DNA of 64,000 bases from contig NZ_FOBX01000017.1 in NCBI RefSeq assembly GCF_900109945.1, positions 62,001 through 126,000 of the forward strand, read 5' to 3'. Below the pieces are notes generated by a model that worked only from the letters and a program-made list of their open reading frames with translations, searched no databases and was not told the origin of the DNA. Of the stretch, positions 9,110 through 17,791 are shown in pieces. The DNA comes from Bradyrhizobium sp. OK095. GTDB taxonomy: Bacteria > Pseudomonadota > Alphaproteobacteria > Rhizobiales > Xanthobacteraceae. The position numbers were made by a program, and so were the translations under genes. Positions within the stretch are counted from its first letter, which is position 1; each line of letters opens with the position of its first letter.

Positions 9110-9223
9110 CACCGCAGGCTGGGATTTCAGCCACGTGCGCTCCGCATTTTTTACGCGCATTCGCGTCGTGCCCATCCGTAATTTTCCGGTGACACGAATG
9201 CGCTCAGGTTACCTCTGGGAGAC

Positions 9224-10480
9224 CTAGCGCCGCAAGGCGGGCACGATCAGGAATGGAATCATTCCGAGGATCACGCTCGCAAGTGCGAAGACCAGCAGCG
9301 CATTGTAGCCATGGGTGGCGTCATGGATCAGGCCGCCGCTCCAGGAGCCGAATGCCGAGCCGAGGCCGCTGCCGATCGAGATGGTGCCGTAGATCGTGCC
9401 CATCCGCTTGCCCTGGAAGATCCGCATCGCGGTCGCGCTGATCAGCGGGCCACGCGAGCCCATCATGCTGCCGAAGCAGACGACGAAGCCGGTGAGCAGA
9501 AGGATGTTCGGGGAATATTGCAGCAGCCAGAGCAGGGCGATGCCGAGGATCGAGATCGCGTAGCTCAGCAGCACGGACGGTCGGCGCCCGATCAGGCCGT
9601 CGAGCGCGGAGACCCCCAGCATCCCGAACACCAGGACGACGCCCGAAAAGCCCCAGGCGGTCGCGGCCTGCAGCGGCGGGAAGCCGGCATCGATCAGATA
9701 GGCCACGATCTGGGCTGCGATCGCATACATGCCGACGGCGGTGAAGAAGAAGGTCGAGAACAGCGCCCAGAAGGCGTGGTGACGCATCGCGCGGAGAAGC
9801 GTCCAGCCGCTGTCGACGAAATCAGGGTCGGTCCTCTTCACGACATGCGGCGAGCCCGCAGCGAACAACCGCCACGGCAGCAGCATGAGCGGCACCAGCA
9901 GGCCCAGTGCTGCGAAGCCGAACAGCTGGTAGGTGTCGCGCCAGCCGATGTGATCGATCAGAAGCTGCGAGGCCGGCAGCAACGCCAGCACGCCGCCGCC
10001 CATCGCCGAATACACCACCGACATTGCGGTTGGCAGGCGCGGCCCGAACCAGCGGCCGAGCAGGATCGAGTTCGGCACGATGCCGATGAAGGCGACGCCG
10101 ATGCCGACGCAGAGGCCGATCGAGAGCTGGAACTGCCACAGGTGCTGCGCGTGGGCCGCAATCAGGAAGGCCGCGCCGAGCAGCAGCAGGCCGAGCGCAT
10201 AGACGATGCGCGGTCCGGAATGGTCGAACAAGCGTCCGACGAAGGGGGCGGTGAGACCGCTCGCGAGCCAGGTGAGCGAATAGACCGAGACGATCTGCGC
10301 GCGGTCCCAGCCAAAGCTTTCCGAGATCGGCTTGAGGAATACCGTAAAGCTGTCGCCGAGCCCGCGGCCCAGCACGGCCAGCGTGAACAAGAGCGCAAGC
10401 ACGGTGAGCGCGATGCGCACGGCGCCTTGCTCTGTCCGCGCGTTTTCCCCGATCGCTTCCTTGGGCGTGTTCTGATCCAT
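9224..10480 (-). CDS. MFS transporter
   Basis: A 418-residue secondary transporter with twelve hydrophobic segments and the usual two six-helix halves. The stretch FVGRLFDHSGPRIV between helices 2 and 3 matches the MFS loop signature (G-x-L-x-D-x-x-G-x-R), and SALDGLIGRRPSVLL is the equivalent loop of the second half. The pattern around RGLGDSFTVFLKPISESFGWDRAQ resembles the monocarboxylate/oxalate-formate branch, so an organic anion is a reasonable guess, but the substrate is not determined. It lies just downstream of tyrS on the same strand, separated by a hairpin that ends 6 bases before its start codon. Confidence 0.85.
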   Translation of the reverse strand: MDQNTPKEAIGENARTEQGAVRIALTVLALLFTLAVLGRGLGDSFTVFLKPISESFGWDRAQIVSVYSLTWLASGLTAPFVGRLFDHSGPRIVYALGLLLLGAAFLIAAHAQHLWQFQLSIGLCVGIGVAFIGIVPNSILLGRWFGPRLPTAMSVVYSAMGGGVLALLPASQLLIDHIGWRDTYQLFGFAALGLLVPLMLLPWRLFAAGSPHVVKRTDPDFVDSGWTLLRAMRHHAFWALFSTFFFTAVGMYAIAAQIVAYLIDAGFPPLQAATAWGFSGVVLVFGMLGVSALDGLIGRRPSVLLSYAISILGIALLWLLQYSPNILLLTGFVVCFGSMMGSRGPLISATAMRIFQGKRMGTIYGTISIGSGLGSAFGSWSGGLIHDATHGYNALLVFALASVILGMIPFLIVPALRR

Positions 10481-10485
10481 TGCCG

Positions 10486-10515
10486 GTCAGGGAGCGCGCT
10501 TCGGCGCGCCCTGAC
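10486..10515 (-). terminator. Hairpin between tyrS and the MFS gene
   Basis: GTCAGGG and CCCTGAC pair around a GC-rich inner stem capped by TTCG. There is no clear U-run. The hairpin lies between the tyrS stop and the MFS start codon, so it could terminate or attenuate tyrS transcripts or occlude initiation of the MFS gene. Confidence 0.4.
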
Positions 10516-10537
10516 AAGCAGCGAAAAGCTCATACGC

Positions 10538-11791
10538 CTATGCAGGCCTGATCAGGACGTGCTTCTTCTTGCCGAAGGACAATTTGATCACGCCTTCCGG
10601 CGTCAGATTGGCCGCTGATAGCGCCATCTTCTCGTCGGTGACGGGCTCGTCGTTGACGCGCAGGCCGCCGCCCTTGATCTGGCGTCGTGCCTCGCCGTTG
10701 GAGGCAACGAGACCTGCCTTGACGAAGGCGTTGAGCACGCCGAGGCCGGCGTCCAGCTCGCCGCGCGGAATTTCCACGGTCGGCAGCGTCTCGGCGAGTG
10801 CGCCTTCCTCAAAAGTGCGGCGCGCGGTTTCGGCCGCTTCGTTTGCGGCGTCGCGGCCGTGCAGCAGCGCGGTCGCCTCAGTGGCGAGCACCTTCTTGGC
10901 CTCGTTGATCTCGGAGCCGCCGAGCGCCTCGAGCTTCCTGATCTCGCTCATCGGCAGCGTCGTGAACAGTTTCAGGAACTTGCCGACGTCGGCGTCCTCG
11001 GTGTTGCGCCAGTATTGCCAGAAATCGTAAGGGCTGAACTGGTCGGCGTTGAGCCACACCGCGCCCTGCGCGGTCTTGCCCATCTTGGCGCCTGAGGCCG
11101 TCGTCAGCAGCGGCGTCGTCAGCGCGAACAGCTGGTGCGTGCCCATGCGGCGGCCGAGATCGACGCCCATGATGATGTTGCCCCACTGGTCCGATCCGCC
11201 CATCTGCAAATGGCAGCCGGTCCGCTTGGCCAGCTCGACGAAGTCGTAGGCCTGGCAGATCATATAGTTGAACTCGATGAAGCTCATCTCCTGCTCGCGC
11301 TCGAGGCGCAGGCGCACGGAGTCCATCGTCAGCATGCGGTTGACCGAAAAGTGCCGGCCGACGTCGCGCAGCATCTCGATCCAGTTCAGCTTGGTCAGCC
11401 ACTCCGCATTGTCGAGCATGATGGCATCGCTCTTGCCATTGCCGTAGTTGAGTACCTTGGCGAACACGCCGCGGATCGACTCCTTGTTGGACTCGATCTC
11501 GGCAACGGTGCGGATTGCGCGCGTCTCGTCCTTGCCGGAGGGGTCGCCGACCATAGTGGTGCCGCCGCCCATCAGCGTGATCGGCTTGTTGCCGGACTGC
11601 TGGAGCCAGTGCAGCATCATCATGGTCAGGTAATTGCCGATATGCAGCGAGCGCGCGGTGCAATCGTAGCCGACATAGGCGGTCACTTCGCCCTTGGCGG
11701 CGAGCGCGTCCAGCCCCTCGAAATCGGAGCACTGGTGGATGAATCCACGTTCCCTGAGGGTGTTGAGGAAATCCGATTTAAATGCAGTCAT
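10538..11791 (-). CDS. tyrS: Tyrosyl-tRNA synthetase
   Basis: Charges tRNA-Tyr in the cytoplasm. Class I synthetase of 417 residues. The HIGH-type motif is HIGN (residues 50-53) and the KMSKS-type motif is KMGKT (236-240). The tyrosine and tRNA contact regions (YMICQAYDF, GGSDQWGNI) are present, and a C-terminal S4 RNA-binding domain follows (ASNGEARRQIKGGGLRVND). Length and motifs are standard. It is divergent from anmK, an arrangement often seen in alphaproteobacteria. Confidence 0.97.
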   Translation of the reverse strand: MTAFKSDFLNTLRERGFIHQCSDFEGLDALAAKGEVTAYVGYDCTARSLHIGNYLTMMMLHWLQQSGNKPITLMGGGTTMVGDPSGKDETRAIRTVAEIESNKESIRGVFAKVLNYGNGKSDAIMLDNAEWLTKLNWIEMLRDVGRHFSVNRMLTMDSVRLRLEREQEMSFIEFNYMICQAYDFVELAKRTGCHLQMGGSDQWGNIIMGVDLGRRMGTHQLFALTTPLLTTASGAKMGKTAQGAVWLNADQFSPYDFWQYWRNTEDADVGKFLKLFTTLPMSEIRKLEALGGSEINEAKKVLATEATALLHGRDAANEAAETARRTFEEGALAETLPTVEIPRGELDAGLGVLNAFVKAGLVASNGEARRQIKGGGLRVNDEPVTDEKMALSAANLTPEGVIKLSFGKKKHVLIRPA

Positions 11792-11956
11792 CTGTCGGCA
11801 TGCCTGACAATTCTTGGTTTACTGTTTTGGGCGCAATTTAAGGGTCTTCCGTGGGAACTCGATTGCTGCCCGCCACTTTGGCCTGTGGCATTATAAGATG
11901 TGTCCCTCTGGCACAAGATCGGCATGCCAGAGTGGGGTTTTGAGGACGCTGATCCC

Positions 11957-13060
11957 ATGATGTTGACGGCACTCGGTTTGATGAGCGGCACCTCGCTGGA
12001 CGGGGTGGATATCGCGCTGATCGAAACCGACGGAAAGCAGGTAAAGGCGTTCGGGCCCTCTGGTTACCGGCCCTATAGCCCGGCCGAGCGCAGTCTGCTG
12101 CGGCAGGCGCTGAGCGAGGCCGTGCACCTGCCGCAACGCGATGCCCGGCCGGGCATTCTGGCCGAGGCCGAGCGCGCGGTAACGCAGGCGCATGCCGAGG
12201 CCGTGGCCGCCTTCGTCGCCCAGAACCGCATGAAGCCGGAAGACATCGACATCGTCGGTTTCCACGGCCAGACCGTGCTGCACCGCCCGGAGCGGCGGCT
12301 GACGGTGCAGATCGGCGACGCGCCGGCGCTGGCGAGGGCGATCCATATCCCCGTGATGCACGATTTCCGCGCCGCCGACGTCGAGGCCGGGGGCCAGGGC
12401 GCGCCGTTCGTGCCGGTCTACCACCGGGCGCTCGCCAACTCGCTGGAGCGCGAGGGGCCGATTGTCGTGGTCAATATCGGCGGCGTCTCCAACATCACCT
12501 ATATCGACGGCAATGACACGCTGATTGCCTGCGACACCGGGCCCGGCAACGCGCTGCTCGACGATTTCATGTACCGCACCATGAACCAGGCGTTCGATGC
12601 GGAGGGCAAGTTCGCAGCACTCGGCAAGGCCGACGCGGCCTGGATCGCACGCGCCCTGGAGCTGCCGTTCTTCGCGGTGTCGCCGCCGAAATCGCTCGAT
12701 CGCAACGACTTTGCGGCGCTCAAGCTCGGCGATGTGGCGCCGGCAGATGGTGCCGCGACGCTGACCGCCTTCACCGCAGCCGCAATCGCCCGCATCGTTC
12801 CGCTGCTGCCGCGGCGGCCGCGCAGCTGGATCGTCTGCGGCGGCGGCGCCCGCAACCTCACCATGCTGCGGATGCTCAGGGAGCAGGTGGGATCGGCGAC
12901 CGTCGAGCCCGCGGAGACGCTCGGCTGGGCCTCCGATGCCATCGAGGCGCAAGCCTTCGGCTTCCTCGCCGCCCGCGGCCTGAAGGGCCTGCCGCTGTCC
13001 TATCCGGCCACCACGGGCGTGCCGATGCCGATGACGGGCGGGGTGATCGCGCGGCCCTGA
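11957..13060 (+). CDS. anmK: Anhydro-N-acetylmuramic acid kinase
   Basis: Phosphorylates and opens 1,6-anhydro-MurNAc released during peptidoglycan turnover, giving MurNAc-6-phosphate for recycling. The protein of 367 residues starts MMLTALGLMSGTSLDGVD with the family phosphate-binding signature, and shows VDIVGFHGQTVLH, the GGVSNITYI block, DTGPGNALLDDF and a C-terminal VCGGGARN motif. The frame is open from a GTG at 11900, but the ATG at 11957 fits the family N-terminus and has GAGGA 10 bases upstream. It sits head to head with tyrS. Confidence 0.95.
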   Translation: MMLTALGLMSGTSLDGVDIALIETDGKQVKAFGPSGYRPYSPAERSLLRQALSEAVHLPQRDARPGILAEAERAVTQAHAEAVAAFVAQNRMKPEDIDIVGFHGQTVLHRPERRLTVQIGDAPALARAIHIPVMHDFRAADVEAGGQGAPFVPVYHRALANSLEREGPIVVVNIGGVSNITYIDGNDTLIACDTGPGNALLDDFMYRTMNQAFDAEGKFAALGKADAAWIARALELPFFAVSPPKSLDRNDFAALKLGDVAPADGAATLTAFTAAAIARIVPLLPRRPRSWIVCGGGARNLTMLRMLREQVGSATVEPAETLGWASDAIEAQAFGFLAARGLKGLPLSYPATTGVPMPMTGGVIARP

Positions 13061-13075
13061 GGTCACGGGCGGTCG

Positions 13076-13126
13076 ATGCAAATGCATGGACCTTGACGAG
13101 TTCATGCAGATGCATCTATCTTGACG
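13076..13126. promoter_or_regulatory. Paired palindromic operators and promoter before the GST gene
   Basis: Two copies of the dyad ATGCA-NN-TGCAT lie at 13076-13087 (NN=AA) and 13104-13115 (NN=GA), each inside a 23-base direct repeat that ends in (C/T)CTTGACG. Start-to-start spacing is 28 bases. TTGACG at 13093-13098 with CTATCT 17 bases later makes a plausible sigma-70 promoter, and the second dyad falls in its spacer, as expected for a repressor site. The regulator is not in the window. Confidence 0.55.
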
Positions 13127-13157
13127 GCGATGACATCAAACCGCCGGGATCGCCACC

Positions 13158-13853
13158 ATGACCGCTTCACCTAACAAGCCCGCTTCGCTCAAACTGATCA
13201 GCCACAAGCTTTGCCCCTATGTGCAGCGTGCCGTGATCGCGCTGAAAGAGAAGGGCGTGCCGTTCGAGCGGATCGACATCGACCTCGCCAACAAGCCTGA
13301 CTGGTTCTTAAAGCTGTCGCCACTCGGGAAGGTGCCGGTGCTGGTGGTGACGACGGACAAGGGCGACGTCGCTCTGTTCGAGAGCAACGTGATCTGCGAA
13401 TACATCGAGGAGACGCAAGGTGGTGCGAAGCTGCATCCGGCAGATGCATTGAAGCGTGCCGAGCACCGCGCCTGGATGGAGTTCGGCTCGGCGACCCTCG
13501 GCGATCTCTGGGGGCTGGAGACCACGACGGATCCAGCGACGTTCGAGAGCAAGCGCCAGGCGCTTGCGGCGAAGTTCGTGCGTGTCGAAGCTGCGCTTGG
13601 TGAGGGCCCGTATTTCGCAGGCGAGGCGTTCAGCCTGGTCGACGCGGTGTTCGCGCCGGTCTTCCGCTATTTCGACCTGTTCGACCAACTGACCGAGCAC
13701 GGCATCTTCCGCGATGTGCCGAAGGTGCGGGCGTGGCGAGCTGCGCTGGCGCAGCGTCCGAGCGTGAGCACCGCGGTCGGCGCCGACTATCCGCAATTGC
13801 TGCGCGCGTTCCTCGTGCGTCACGACGCGCATCTGCTCAAGCTCGCGGCTTGA
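13158..13853 (+). CDS. Glutathione S-transferase family protein
   Basis: Cytosolic GST-fold protein of 231 residues. The N-terminal thioredoxin-like half has the motif HKLCPYVQRAVIALKEKGVPFE with a possible catalytic cysteine, the cis-proline loop GKVPVLVV and the glutathione-contact FESNVICEYIEE. The C-terminal half is helical. The CPYVQRA motif points to the omega/beta-like group that handles thiol-disulfide exchange or dehalogenation rather than classical conjugation (inference). It looks monocistronic, with paired operators upstream. Confidence 0.88.
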   Translation: MTASPNKPASLKLISHKLCPYVQRAVIALKEKGVPFERIDIDLANKPDWFLKLSPLGKVPVLVVTTDKGDVALFESNVICEYIEETQGGAKLHPADALKRAEHRAWMEFGSATLGDLWGLETTTDPATFESKRQALAAKFVRVEAALGEGPYFAGEAFSLVDAVFAPVFRYFDLFDQLTEHGIFRDVPKVRAWRAALAQRPSVSTAVGADYPQLLRAFLVRHDAHLLKLAA

Positions 13854-13870
13854 GCGGAGCGCTTGGTTTC

Positions 13871-13905
13871 GTAGCCCGGATGGAGCGAAGCGCAATCCGG
13901 GCTAC
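13871..13905. repeat. Intergenic inverted repeat (GTAGCCCGGAT family)
   Basis: GTAGCCCGGAT at 13871 pairs with ATCCGGGCTAC ending at 13905, around GGAGCGAAGCGCA. It sits between the convergent GST and hydrolase genes, as dispersed elements of this kind typically do in Bradyrhizobium and Rhodopseudomonas. Confidence 0.8.
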
Positions 13906-13911
13906 AGAGCT

Positions 13912-14559
13912 TCAGCGCACGTTGGCGAGACGCATGTCGAGATACGCGGTGATGGTTTCCATCAGCGGCTCGAGCTTGGCGTCGAAGAAGTGGTTGGCGC
14001 CGGGGATGATCTGCTGGTCGATCACGATGCCCTTCTGCGTCTTCAGCTTCTCGACCAGCGTGTTGACGTCCTTGGGCGGCACCACCGCATCCTTCTCGCC
14101 GTGCACGATCAGGCCCGACGACGGGCAGGGCGCAAGGAACGAGAAGTCATAGAGATTGGCGGGCGGCGCGATCGAGATGAAGCCTTCGACCTCGGGGCGG
14201 CGCATCAAGAGCTGCATGCCGATCCAGGCGCCGAAGGAGAAGCCGGCGACCCAGCAGGCGCGCGCTTCTGGATTGATGGTCTGCGCCCAGTCGAGCGCTG
14301 CTGCGGCGTCCGACAATTCGCCGGTGCCGTGGTCGAACGAGCCCTGGCTGCGGCCGACGCCGCGGAAATTGAAGCGCAGCACCGAGAAGCCGCGATGCGC
14401 GAAGGCGTAGTAGCACTGGTAGATGATCTGATGATTCATCGTGCCGTGAAACTGCGGATGCGGATGCAGGACCATCGCGATCGGCGCGTTCTTCTGCTTG
14501 GCCGGGTGATAGCGGCCTTCGAGACGGCCGGCGGGGCCGGTGAAAATAACTTCAGGCAT
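13912..14559 (-). CDS. Alpha/beta hydrolase (COG2945-like)
   Basis: A 215-residue serine hydrolase of unknown substrate. Visible are the oxyanion-side HPHPQFHGTMNH, the nucleophile elbow GFSFG (Ser), the acid-side GEKDAVVP and a final histidine in GANHFF. It is short for the fold, with no cap domain. The frame runs upstream to 14607, but the ATG at 14559 gives the normal N-terminus (MPEVIFTGPAGRLEG). Genes of this type often stand next to the SUF operon in rhizobia; a functional link is not shown. Confidence 0.85.
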   Translation of the reverse strand: MPEVIFTGPAGRLEGRYHPAKQKNAPIAMVLHPHPQFHGTMNHQIIYQCYYAFAHRGFSVLRFNFRGVGRSQGSFDHGTGELSDAAAALDWAQTINPEARACWVAGFSFGAWIGMQLLMRRPEVEGFISIAPPANLYDFSFLAPCPSSGLIVHGEKDAVVPPKDVNTLVEKLKTQKGIVIDQQIIPGANHFFDAKLEPLMETITAYLDMRLANVR

Positions 14560-14909
14560 CGATGATCTCTTGATTGATTTCCTGGAGAGATGATCCGCAG
14601 CAATCAACCGATTGTAGCCTCATCGGCAACGATGCCGACGGAAGCGCGAATTGAAGGATGGAGCGGGGTGCCCTCGGATGACGCGCGAGCGGCGCGCCGT
14701 GAACTGACGCGCGCGTTCTAACATGAGGCGTGGGTCAAAAAGCAAGCATCTTGAACATCCCGCAATGGGGTCAACGTGTTAGCGCGTCACCGCGGTGTCA
14801 TGGCCAAACCTGGATCTGGAATCGCGGTTGCCAAGCGTCCGTCAGGGGCCCATGTCGGGAGCGGCGGCGGGCGGAGCAGGTCCCGCGCGCAGGGTAATAT
14901 ATTACTTTC
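14560..14909. other. 350-base divergent gap before the SUF operon
   Basis: No gene is supported here; the short open frames lack coding character. It must hold the promoters of the hydrolase (minus) and the first SUF gene (plus). TTGA-N16-TCAA at 14751-14774, with an inner CCC/GGG pair, is a weak dyad. The palindrome at 14894-14905 is listed separately. No tRNA cloverleaf was found. Confidence 0.5.
14894..14905. promoter_or_regulatory. Palindrome GTAATATATTAC at the iscS-like start
   Basis: A perfect 12-base AT-rich palindrome ending 4 bases before the start codon at 14910, on top of the ribosome-binding position. A bound protein here could block transcription or translation initiation. It may be an iron or Fe-S responsive site, but I cannot match it to a known consensus. 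Confidence 0.4.
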
Positions 14910-16049
14910 ATGCCTGATCGCGTCTATCTCGACTGGAATGCGACCACGCCACTCCGCGCTGAAGCGCGGAACGCAATGCTTGCCGCTTGGGAGCTGATCG
15001 GCAACCCGTCCTCGGTCCATGCCGAGGGGCGGGAGGCGCGACGGCTGGTCGAGGACGCGCGTGCGGCGCTTGCGGCAGCGGTCGGGGCGCTGCCGCGGAA
15101 CGTCGTCTTCACCTCCGCCGGAACCGAGGCCAATGGGCTGGCGCTGTCACCCGGCCTGCGGGGACCGTCCCGCGGCCCCGTCGCGCGGCTGCTGGTCTCG
15201 GCCATCGAGCATGCCTCGGTACTGGCGGGCGGCCGGTTCCCGGCGGACAAGGTCGGCCATATCAGGGTGACGCGCACCGGCGTGGTCGATCTCGATCATC
15301 TGAATGCGCTGCTCAAGGACGGTCCACCGACCCTGGTCTCGATCATGGCGGCCAACAACGAGACCGGCGCACTCCAGCCGATCGCCGAAGCCGCCCGGAT
15401 CGTTCATGACGCCGGAGGCCTCCTGCATGTCGATGCGATCCAGGCACTGGGCAAAATTGCGTTCAATATTAACGCGGTAGGCGCGGACCTTGCGACCTTT
15501 TCTGCGCACAAGATCGGCGGCCCCAAGGGCGTGGGCGCGCTGGTGGTGGCGGAAGGCCTTGCAGGATTGGAGCCGGTGCTGCGGGGCGGAGGGCAGGAGC
15601 TCAATCGCCGCGCCGGAACCGAGAACGTCGCCGGTATCGCCGGCTTTGGTGCGGCGGTGAAGGCCGCGCTTCAGGCTCTGCCGGAGGATGGAGAGCGGAT
15701 TGTAACCCTCAGAAAATGCTTGGAAAATGGCATCTTCGCCATAGCCGGGGCGGCCGTCTTCTCTGACGATGTGGGCCGGTTGCCAAATACCGTTCTGTTC
15801 ACCGCGCCCGGGCTCAAGGCCGAAACGGCCGTGATCGGATTCGATCTCGAAGGCATCGCCGTATCCTCCGGTTCGGCCTGCTCCTCCGGCAAGGTCCAGC
15901 CGTCCCACGTGCTCTCGGCGATGGGGTTCGACCCCGCAATCGCCCAGGGAGCGGTGCGCCTCAGTCTGGGCTGGTCCACGGAACCAGATGACATCAACAG
16001 GGCGTTAGAGGCTTGGCGAAAGCTTGGTAATACCCTACTTAGACGCTAA
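14910..16049 (+). CDS. Cysteine desulfurase, IscS/NifS-like (group I)
   Basis: PLP enzyme that takes sulfur from cysteine as a persulfide for Fe-S cluster and other sulfur transfer. It has 379 residues. The PLP lysine is in FSAHKIGG (Lys201), with SAIEHAS and the QALGK stretch around the cofactor site, and the catalytic cysteine is in SSGSACSSGKVQPSHVL (Cys324) on the long flexible loop typical of group I. It opens the SUF operon, which carries a second, group II desulfurase (SufS) further on. Separate target pathways for the two are likely but not shown. Confidence 0.92.
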   Translation: MPDRVYLDWNATTPLRAEARNAMLAAWELIGNPSSVHAEGREARRLVEDARAALAAAVGALPRNVVFTSAGTEANGLALSPGLRGPSRGPVARLLVSAIEHASVLAGGRFPADKVGHIRVTRTGVVDLDHLNALLKDGPPTLVSIMAANNETGALQPIAEAARIVHDAGGLLHVDAIQALGKIAFNINAVGADLATFSAHKIGGPKGVGALVVAEGLAGLEPVLRGGGQELNRRAGTENVAGIAGFGAAVKAALQALPEDGERIVTLRKCLENGIFAIAGAAVFSDDVGRLPNTVLFTAPGLKAETAVIGFDLEGIAVSSGSACSSGKVQPSHVLSAMGFDPAIAQGAVRLSLGWSTEPDDINRALEAWRKLGNTLLRR

Positions 16050-16081
16050 GCGACGAAACACGGCTTGAACGGTTCTAAGCC
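16038..16081. promoter_or_regulatory. Two dyads between the iscS-like gene and sufB; candidate iron-responsive site
   Basis: CTTAGACGCTAAG (16038-16050) spans the iscS-like stop codon. GGCTTGAACGGTTCTAAGCC (16062-16081) is a dyad with a single bulged T. The second resembles the iron control element bound by Irr in Bradyrhizobium, usually written TTTAGAA-N3-TTCTAAA. TAATAC near 16111 could be a -10. Control of sufB onward by Irr is an inference. Confidence 0.4.
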
Positions 16082-16162
16082 CGTGCTTTCTGCCGAAAAA
16101 CATCGTAATACTCGTCCGAGTTTGATCCACCGTGGTCCTTGAAACCACGAGCGGAGGATAGA

Positions 16163-17659
16163 ATGCCAGCCGTGCAAGAGACGGTCGATCGCGTGAAGCG
16201 CATCGACGTCGACCAGTATCGTTATGGGTTTGAGACCCTGATCGAATCCGACAAGGCCCCCAAGGGGCTCTCGGAAGACACCGTCAAGTTCATTTCCGCG
16301 AAGAAGAACGAGCCCGCCTGGATGCTCCAGTGGCGGCTTGAGGCCTATCGGCGCTGGCTGACCATGACCGAGCCGACCTGGGCGCGCGTCGACTATCCCA
16401 AGATCGACTTCCAGGACCTCTATTACTATTCGGCCCCGAAGCCGAAGAAGACGATCAACTCGCTCGACGAGATCGATCCGGAGATCCTGAAGACCTACGA
16501 GAAGCTCGGCATTCCCCTGCGCGAAGTCGCCATGCTCGAAGGCGTCGAGCCCAAGCCCGGCGAGCAAGATCCTAACAGGCGCAAGATCGCGGTCGACGCT
16601 GTCTTCGATTCGGTCTCGGTTGCGACCACCTTCCAGGCAGAGCTGAAGAAGGCCGGCGTGATCTTCATGCCGATCTCGGAGGCGATCCGCGAGCATCCCG
16701 AGCTGGTGCAGAAATATCTCGGCTCCGTGGTGCCGACCTCTGACAATTTCTATGCGACGTTGAATTCAGCGGTGTTCTCCGACGGCTCGTTCGTCTATGT
16801 GCCGCCGGGCGTGCGCTGCCCGATGGAGCTGTCGACCTATTTCCGCATCAACGAGCGCAATACCGGCCAGTTCGAGCGCACGCTGATCATCGCCGACAAG
16901 GGCTCCTACGTCAGCTATCTCGAAGGCTGCACCGCGCCGCAGCGCGATGAGAACCAGCTGCACGCCGCCGTGGTCGAGCTCGTCACGCACGACGATGCCG
17001 AGATCAAATATTCGACGGTGCAGAACTGGTATCCCGGCAATTCGGAAGGCAAGGGCGGCATCTACAATTTCGTCACCAAGCGTGGTGACTGCCGTGGCAA
17101 CAATTCCAAGATTTCCTGGACCCAGGTCGAGACTGGTTCGGCGATCACCTGGAAATATCCGAGCTGCATTCTCCGCGGCGACAATTCCCGTGGTGAATTC
17201 TATTCGATCGCGATCTCGAACGGACATCAGCAGGTCGACAGCGGCACCAAGATGATCCATCTCGGCAAGAACACGTCGAGCCGCATCATCTCCAAGGGCA
17301 TCGCCGCCGGCAAGTCGCAGAACACCTATCGCGGCCTCGTCACGGCACATCGCAAGGCCACCGGCGCGCGCAACTTCACCGCCTGCGATTCCTTGTTGAT
17401 CGGCGACAAATGCGGCGCGCACACCGTGCCGTACATCGAAGCCAAGAACTCGTCGGCGACGTTCGAGCACGAGGCGACGACGTCAAAGATCTCCGAGGAC
17501 GTGCTGTTCTACTGCATCCAGCGCGGCCTTAGCCAAGAAGAAGCCGTCGGCCTCGTCGTCAACGGTTTCGTGAAAGACGTGCTGCAGCAACTGCCGATGG
17601 AATTCGCGGTGGAAGCGCAGAAGCTGATCTCGATCTCGCTTGAAGGGTCGGTCGGCTAG
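16163..17659 (+). CDS. sufB: Fe-S cluster assembly scaffold SufB
   Basis: Scaffold subunit of the SufBC2D complex, on which Fe-S clusters are built. The protein has 498 residues, with an N-terminal SufB domain and the right-handed beta-helix core (YLEGCTAPQRDENQLHAAVVEL, GNNSKISWTQVETGSAITWKYPS) and the conserved SLLIGDKCGAHTVPYIEAKN region. The start at 16163 has GGAGG 5 bases upstream; an in-frame TTG at 16139 is less likely. It is separated from sufC by a palindromic repeat, so the two may be partly uncoupled. Confidence 0.97.
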   Translation: MPAVQETVDRVKRIDVDQYRYGFETLIESDKAPKGLSEDTVKFISAKKNEPAWMLQWRLEAYRRWLTMTEPTWARVDYPKIDFQDLYYYSAPKPKKTINSLDEIDPEILKTYEKLGIPLREVAMLEGVEPKPGEQDPNRRKIAVDAVFDSVSVATTFQAELKKAGVIFMPISEAIREHPELVQKYLGSVVPTSDNFYATLNSAVFSDGSFVYVPPGVRCPMELSTYFRINERNTGQFERTLIIADKGSYVSYLEGCTAPQRDENQLHAAVVELVTHDDAEIKYSTVQNWYPGNSEGKGGIYNFVTKRGDCRGNNSKISWTQVETGSAITWKYPSCILRGDNSRGEFYSIAISNGHQQVDSGTKMIHLGKNTSSRIISKGIAAGKSQNTYRGLVTAHRKATGARNFTACDSLLIGDKCGAHTVPYIEAKNSSATFEHEATTSKISEDVLFYCIQRGLSQEEAVGLVVNGFVKDVLQQLPMEFAVEAQKLISISLEGSVG

Positions 17660-17665
17660 CCCCGG

Positions 17666-17772
17666 CCTCATCCTGAGGAGGCCGCGGAAGCGGCCGTCTC
17701 GAAGGATGGATACCGGAAAGATTGTTGGCCTCAATCCTTCGAGACGCGCCTTCGGCGCTCCTCAGGATGAGG
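17666..17772. repeat. 107-base intergenic palindromic repeat between sufB and sufC
   Basis: CCTCATCCTGAGGAG at the left pairs with CTCCTCAGGATGAGG at the right; GTCTCGAAGGAT pairs with ATCCTTCGAGAC inside. Each arm also holds a small GC hairpin (GGCCGCGGAAGCGGCC and GCGCCTTCGGCGC). This family is very common in Bradyrhizobium. In an operon it could fold and reduce transcription into sufC. Confidence 0.85.
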
Positions 17773-17791
17773 AGATAGATGGAAAAACATA

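Noticed and set aside
14776..14997. 73-codon frame leading into the iscS-like gene
   Set aside because: Overlaps the true desulfurase start in another frame and is Arg/Ser/Gly-rich; no support for translation.
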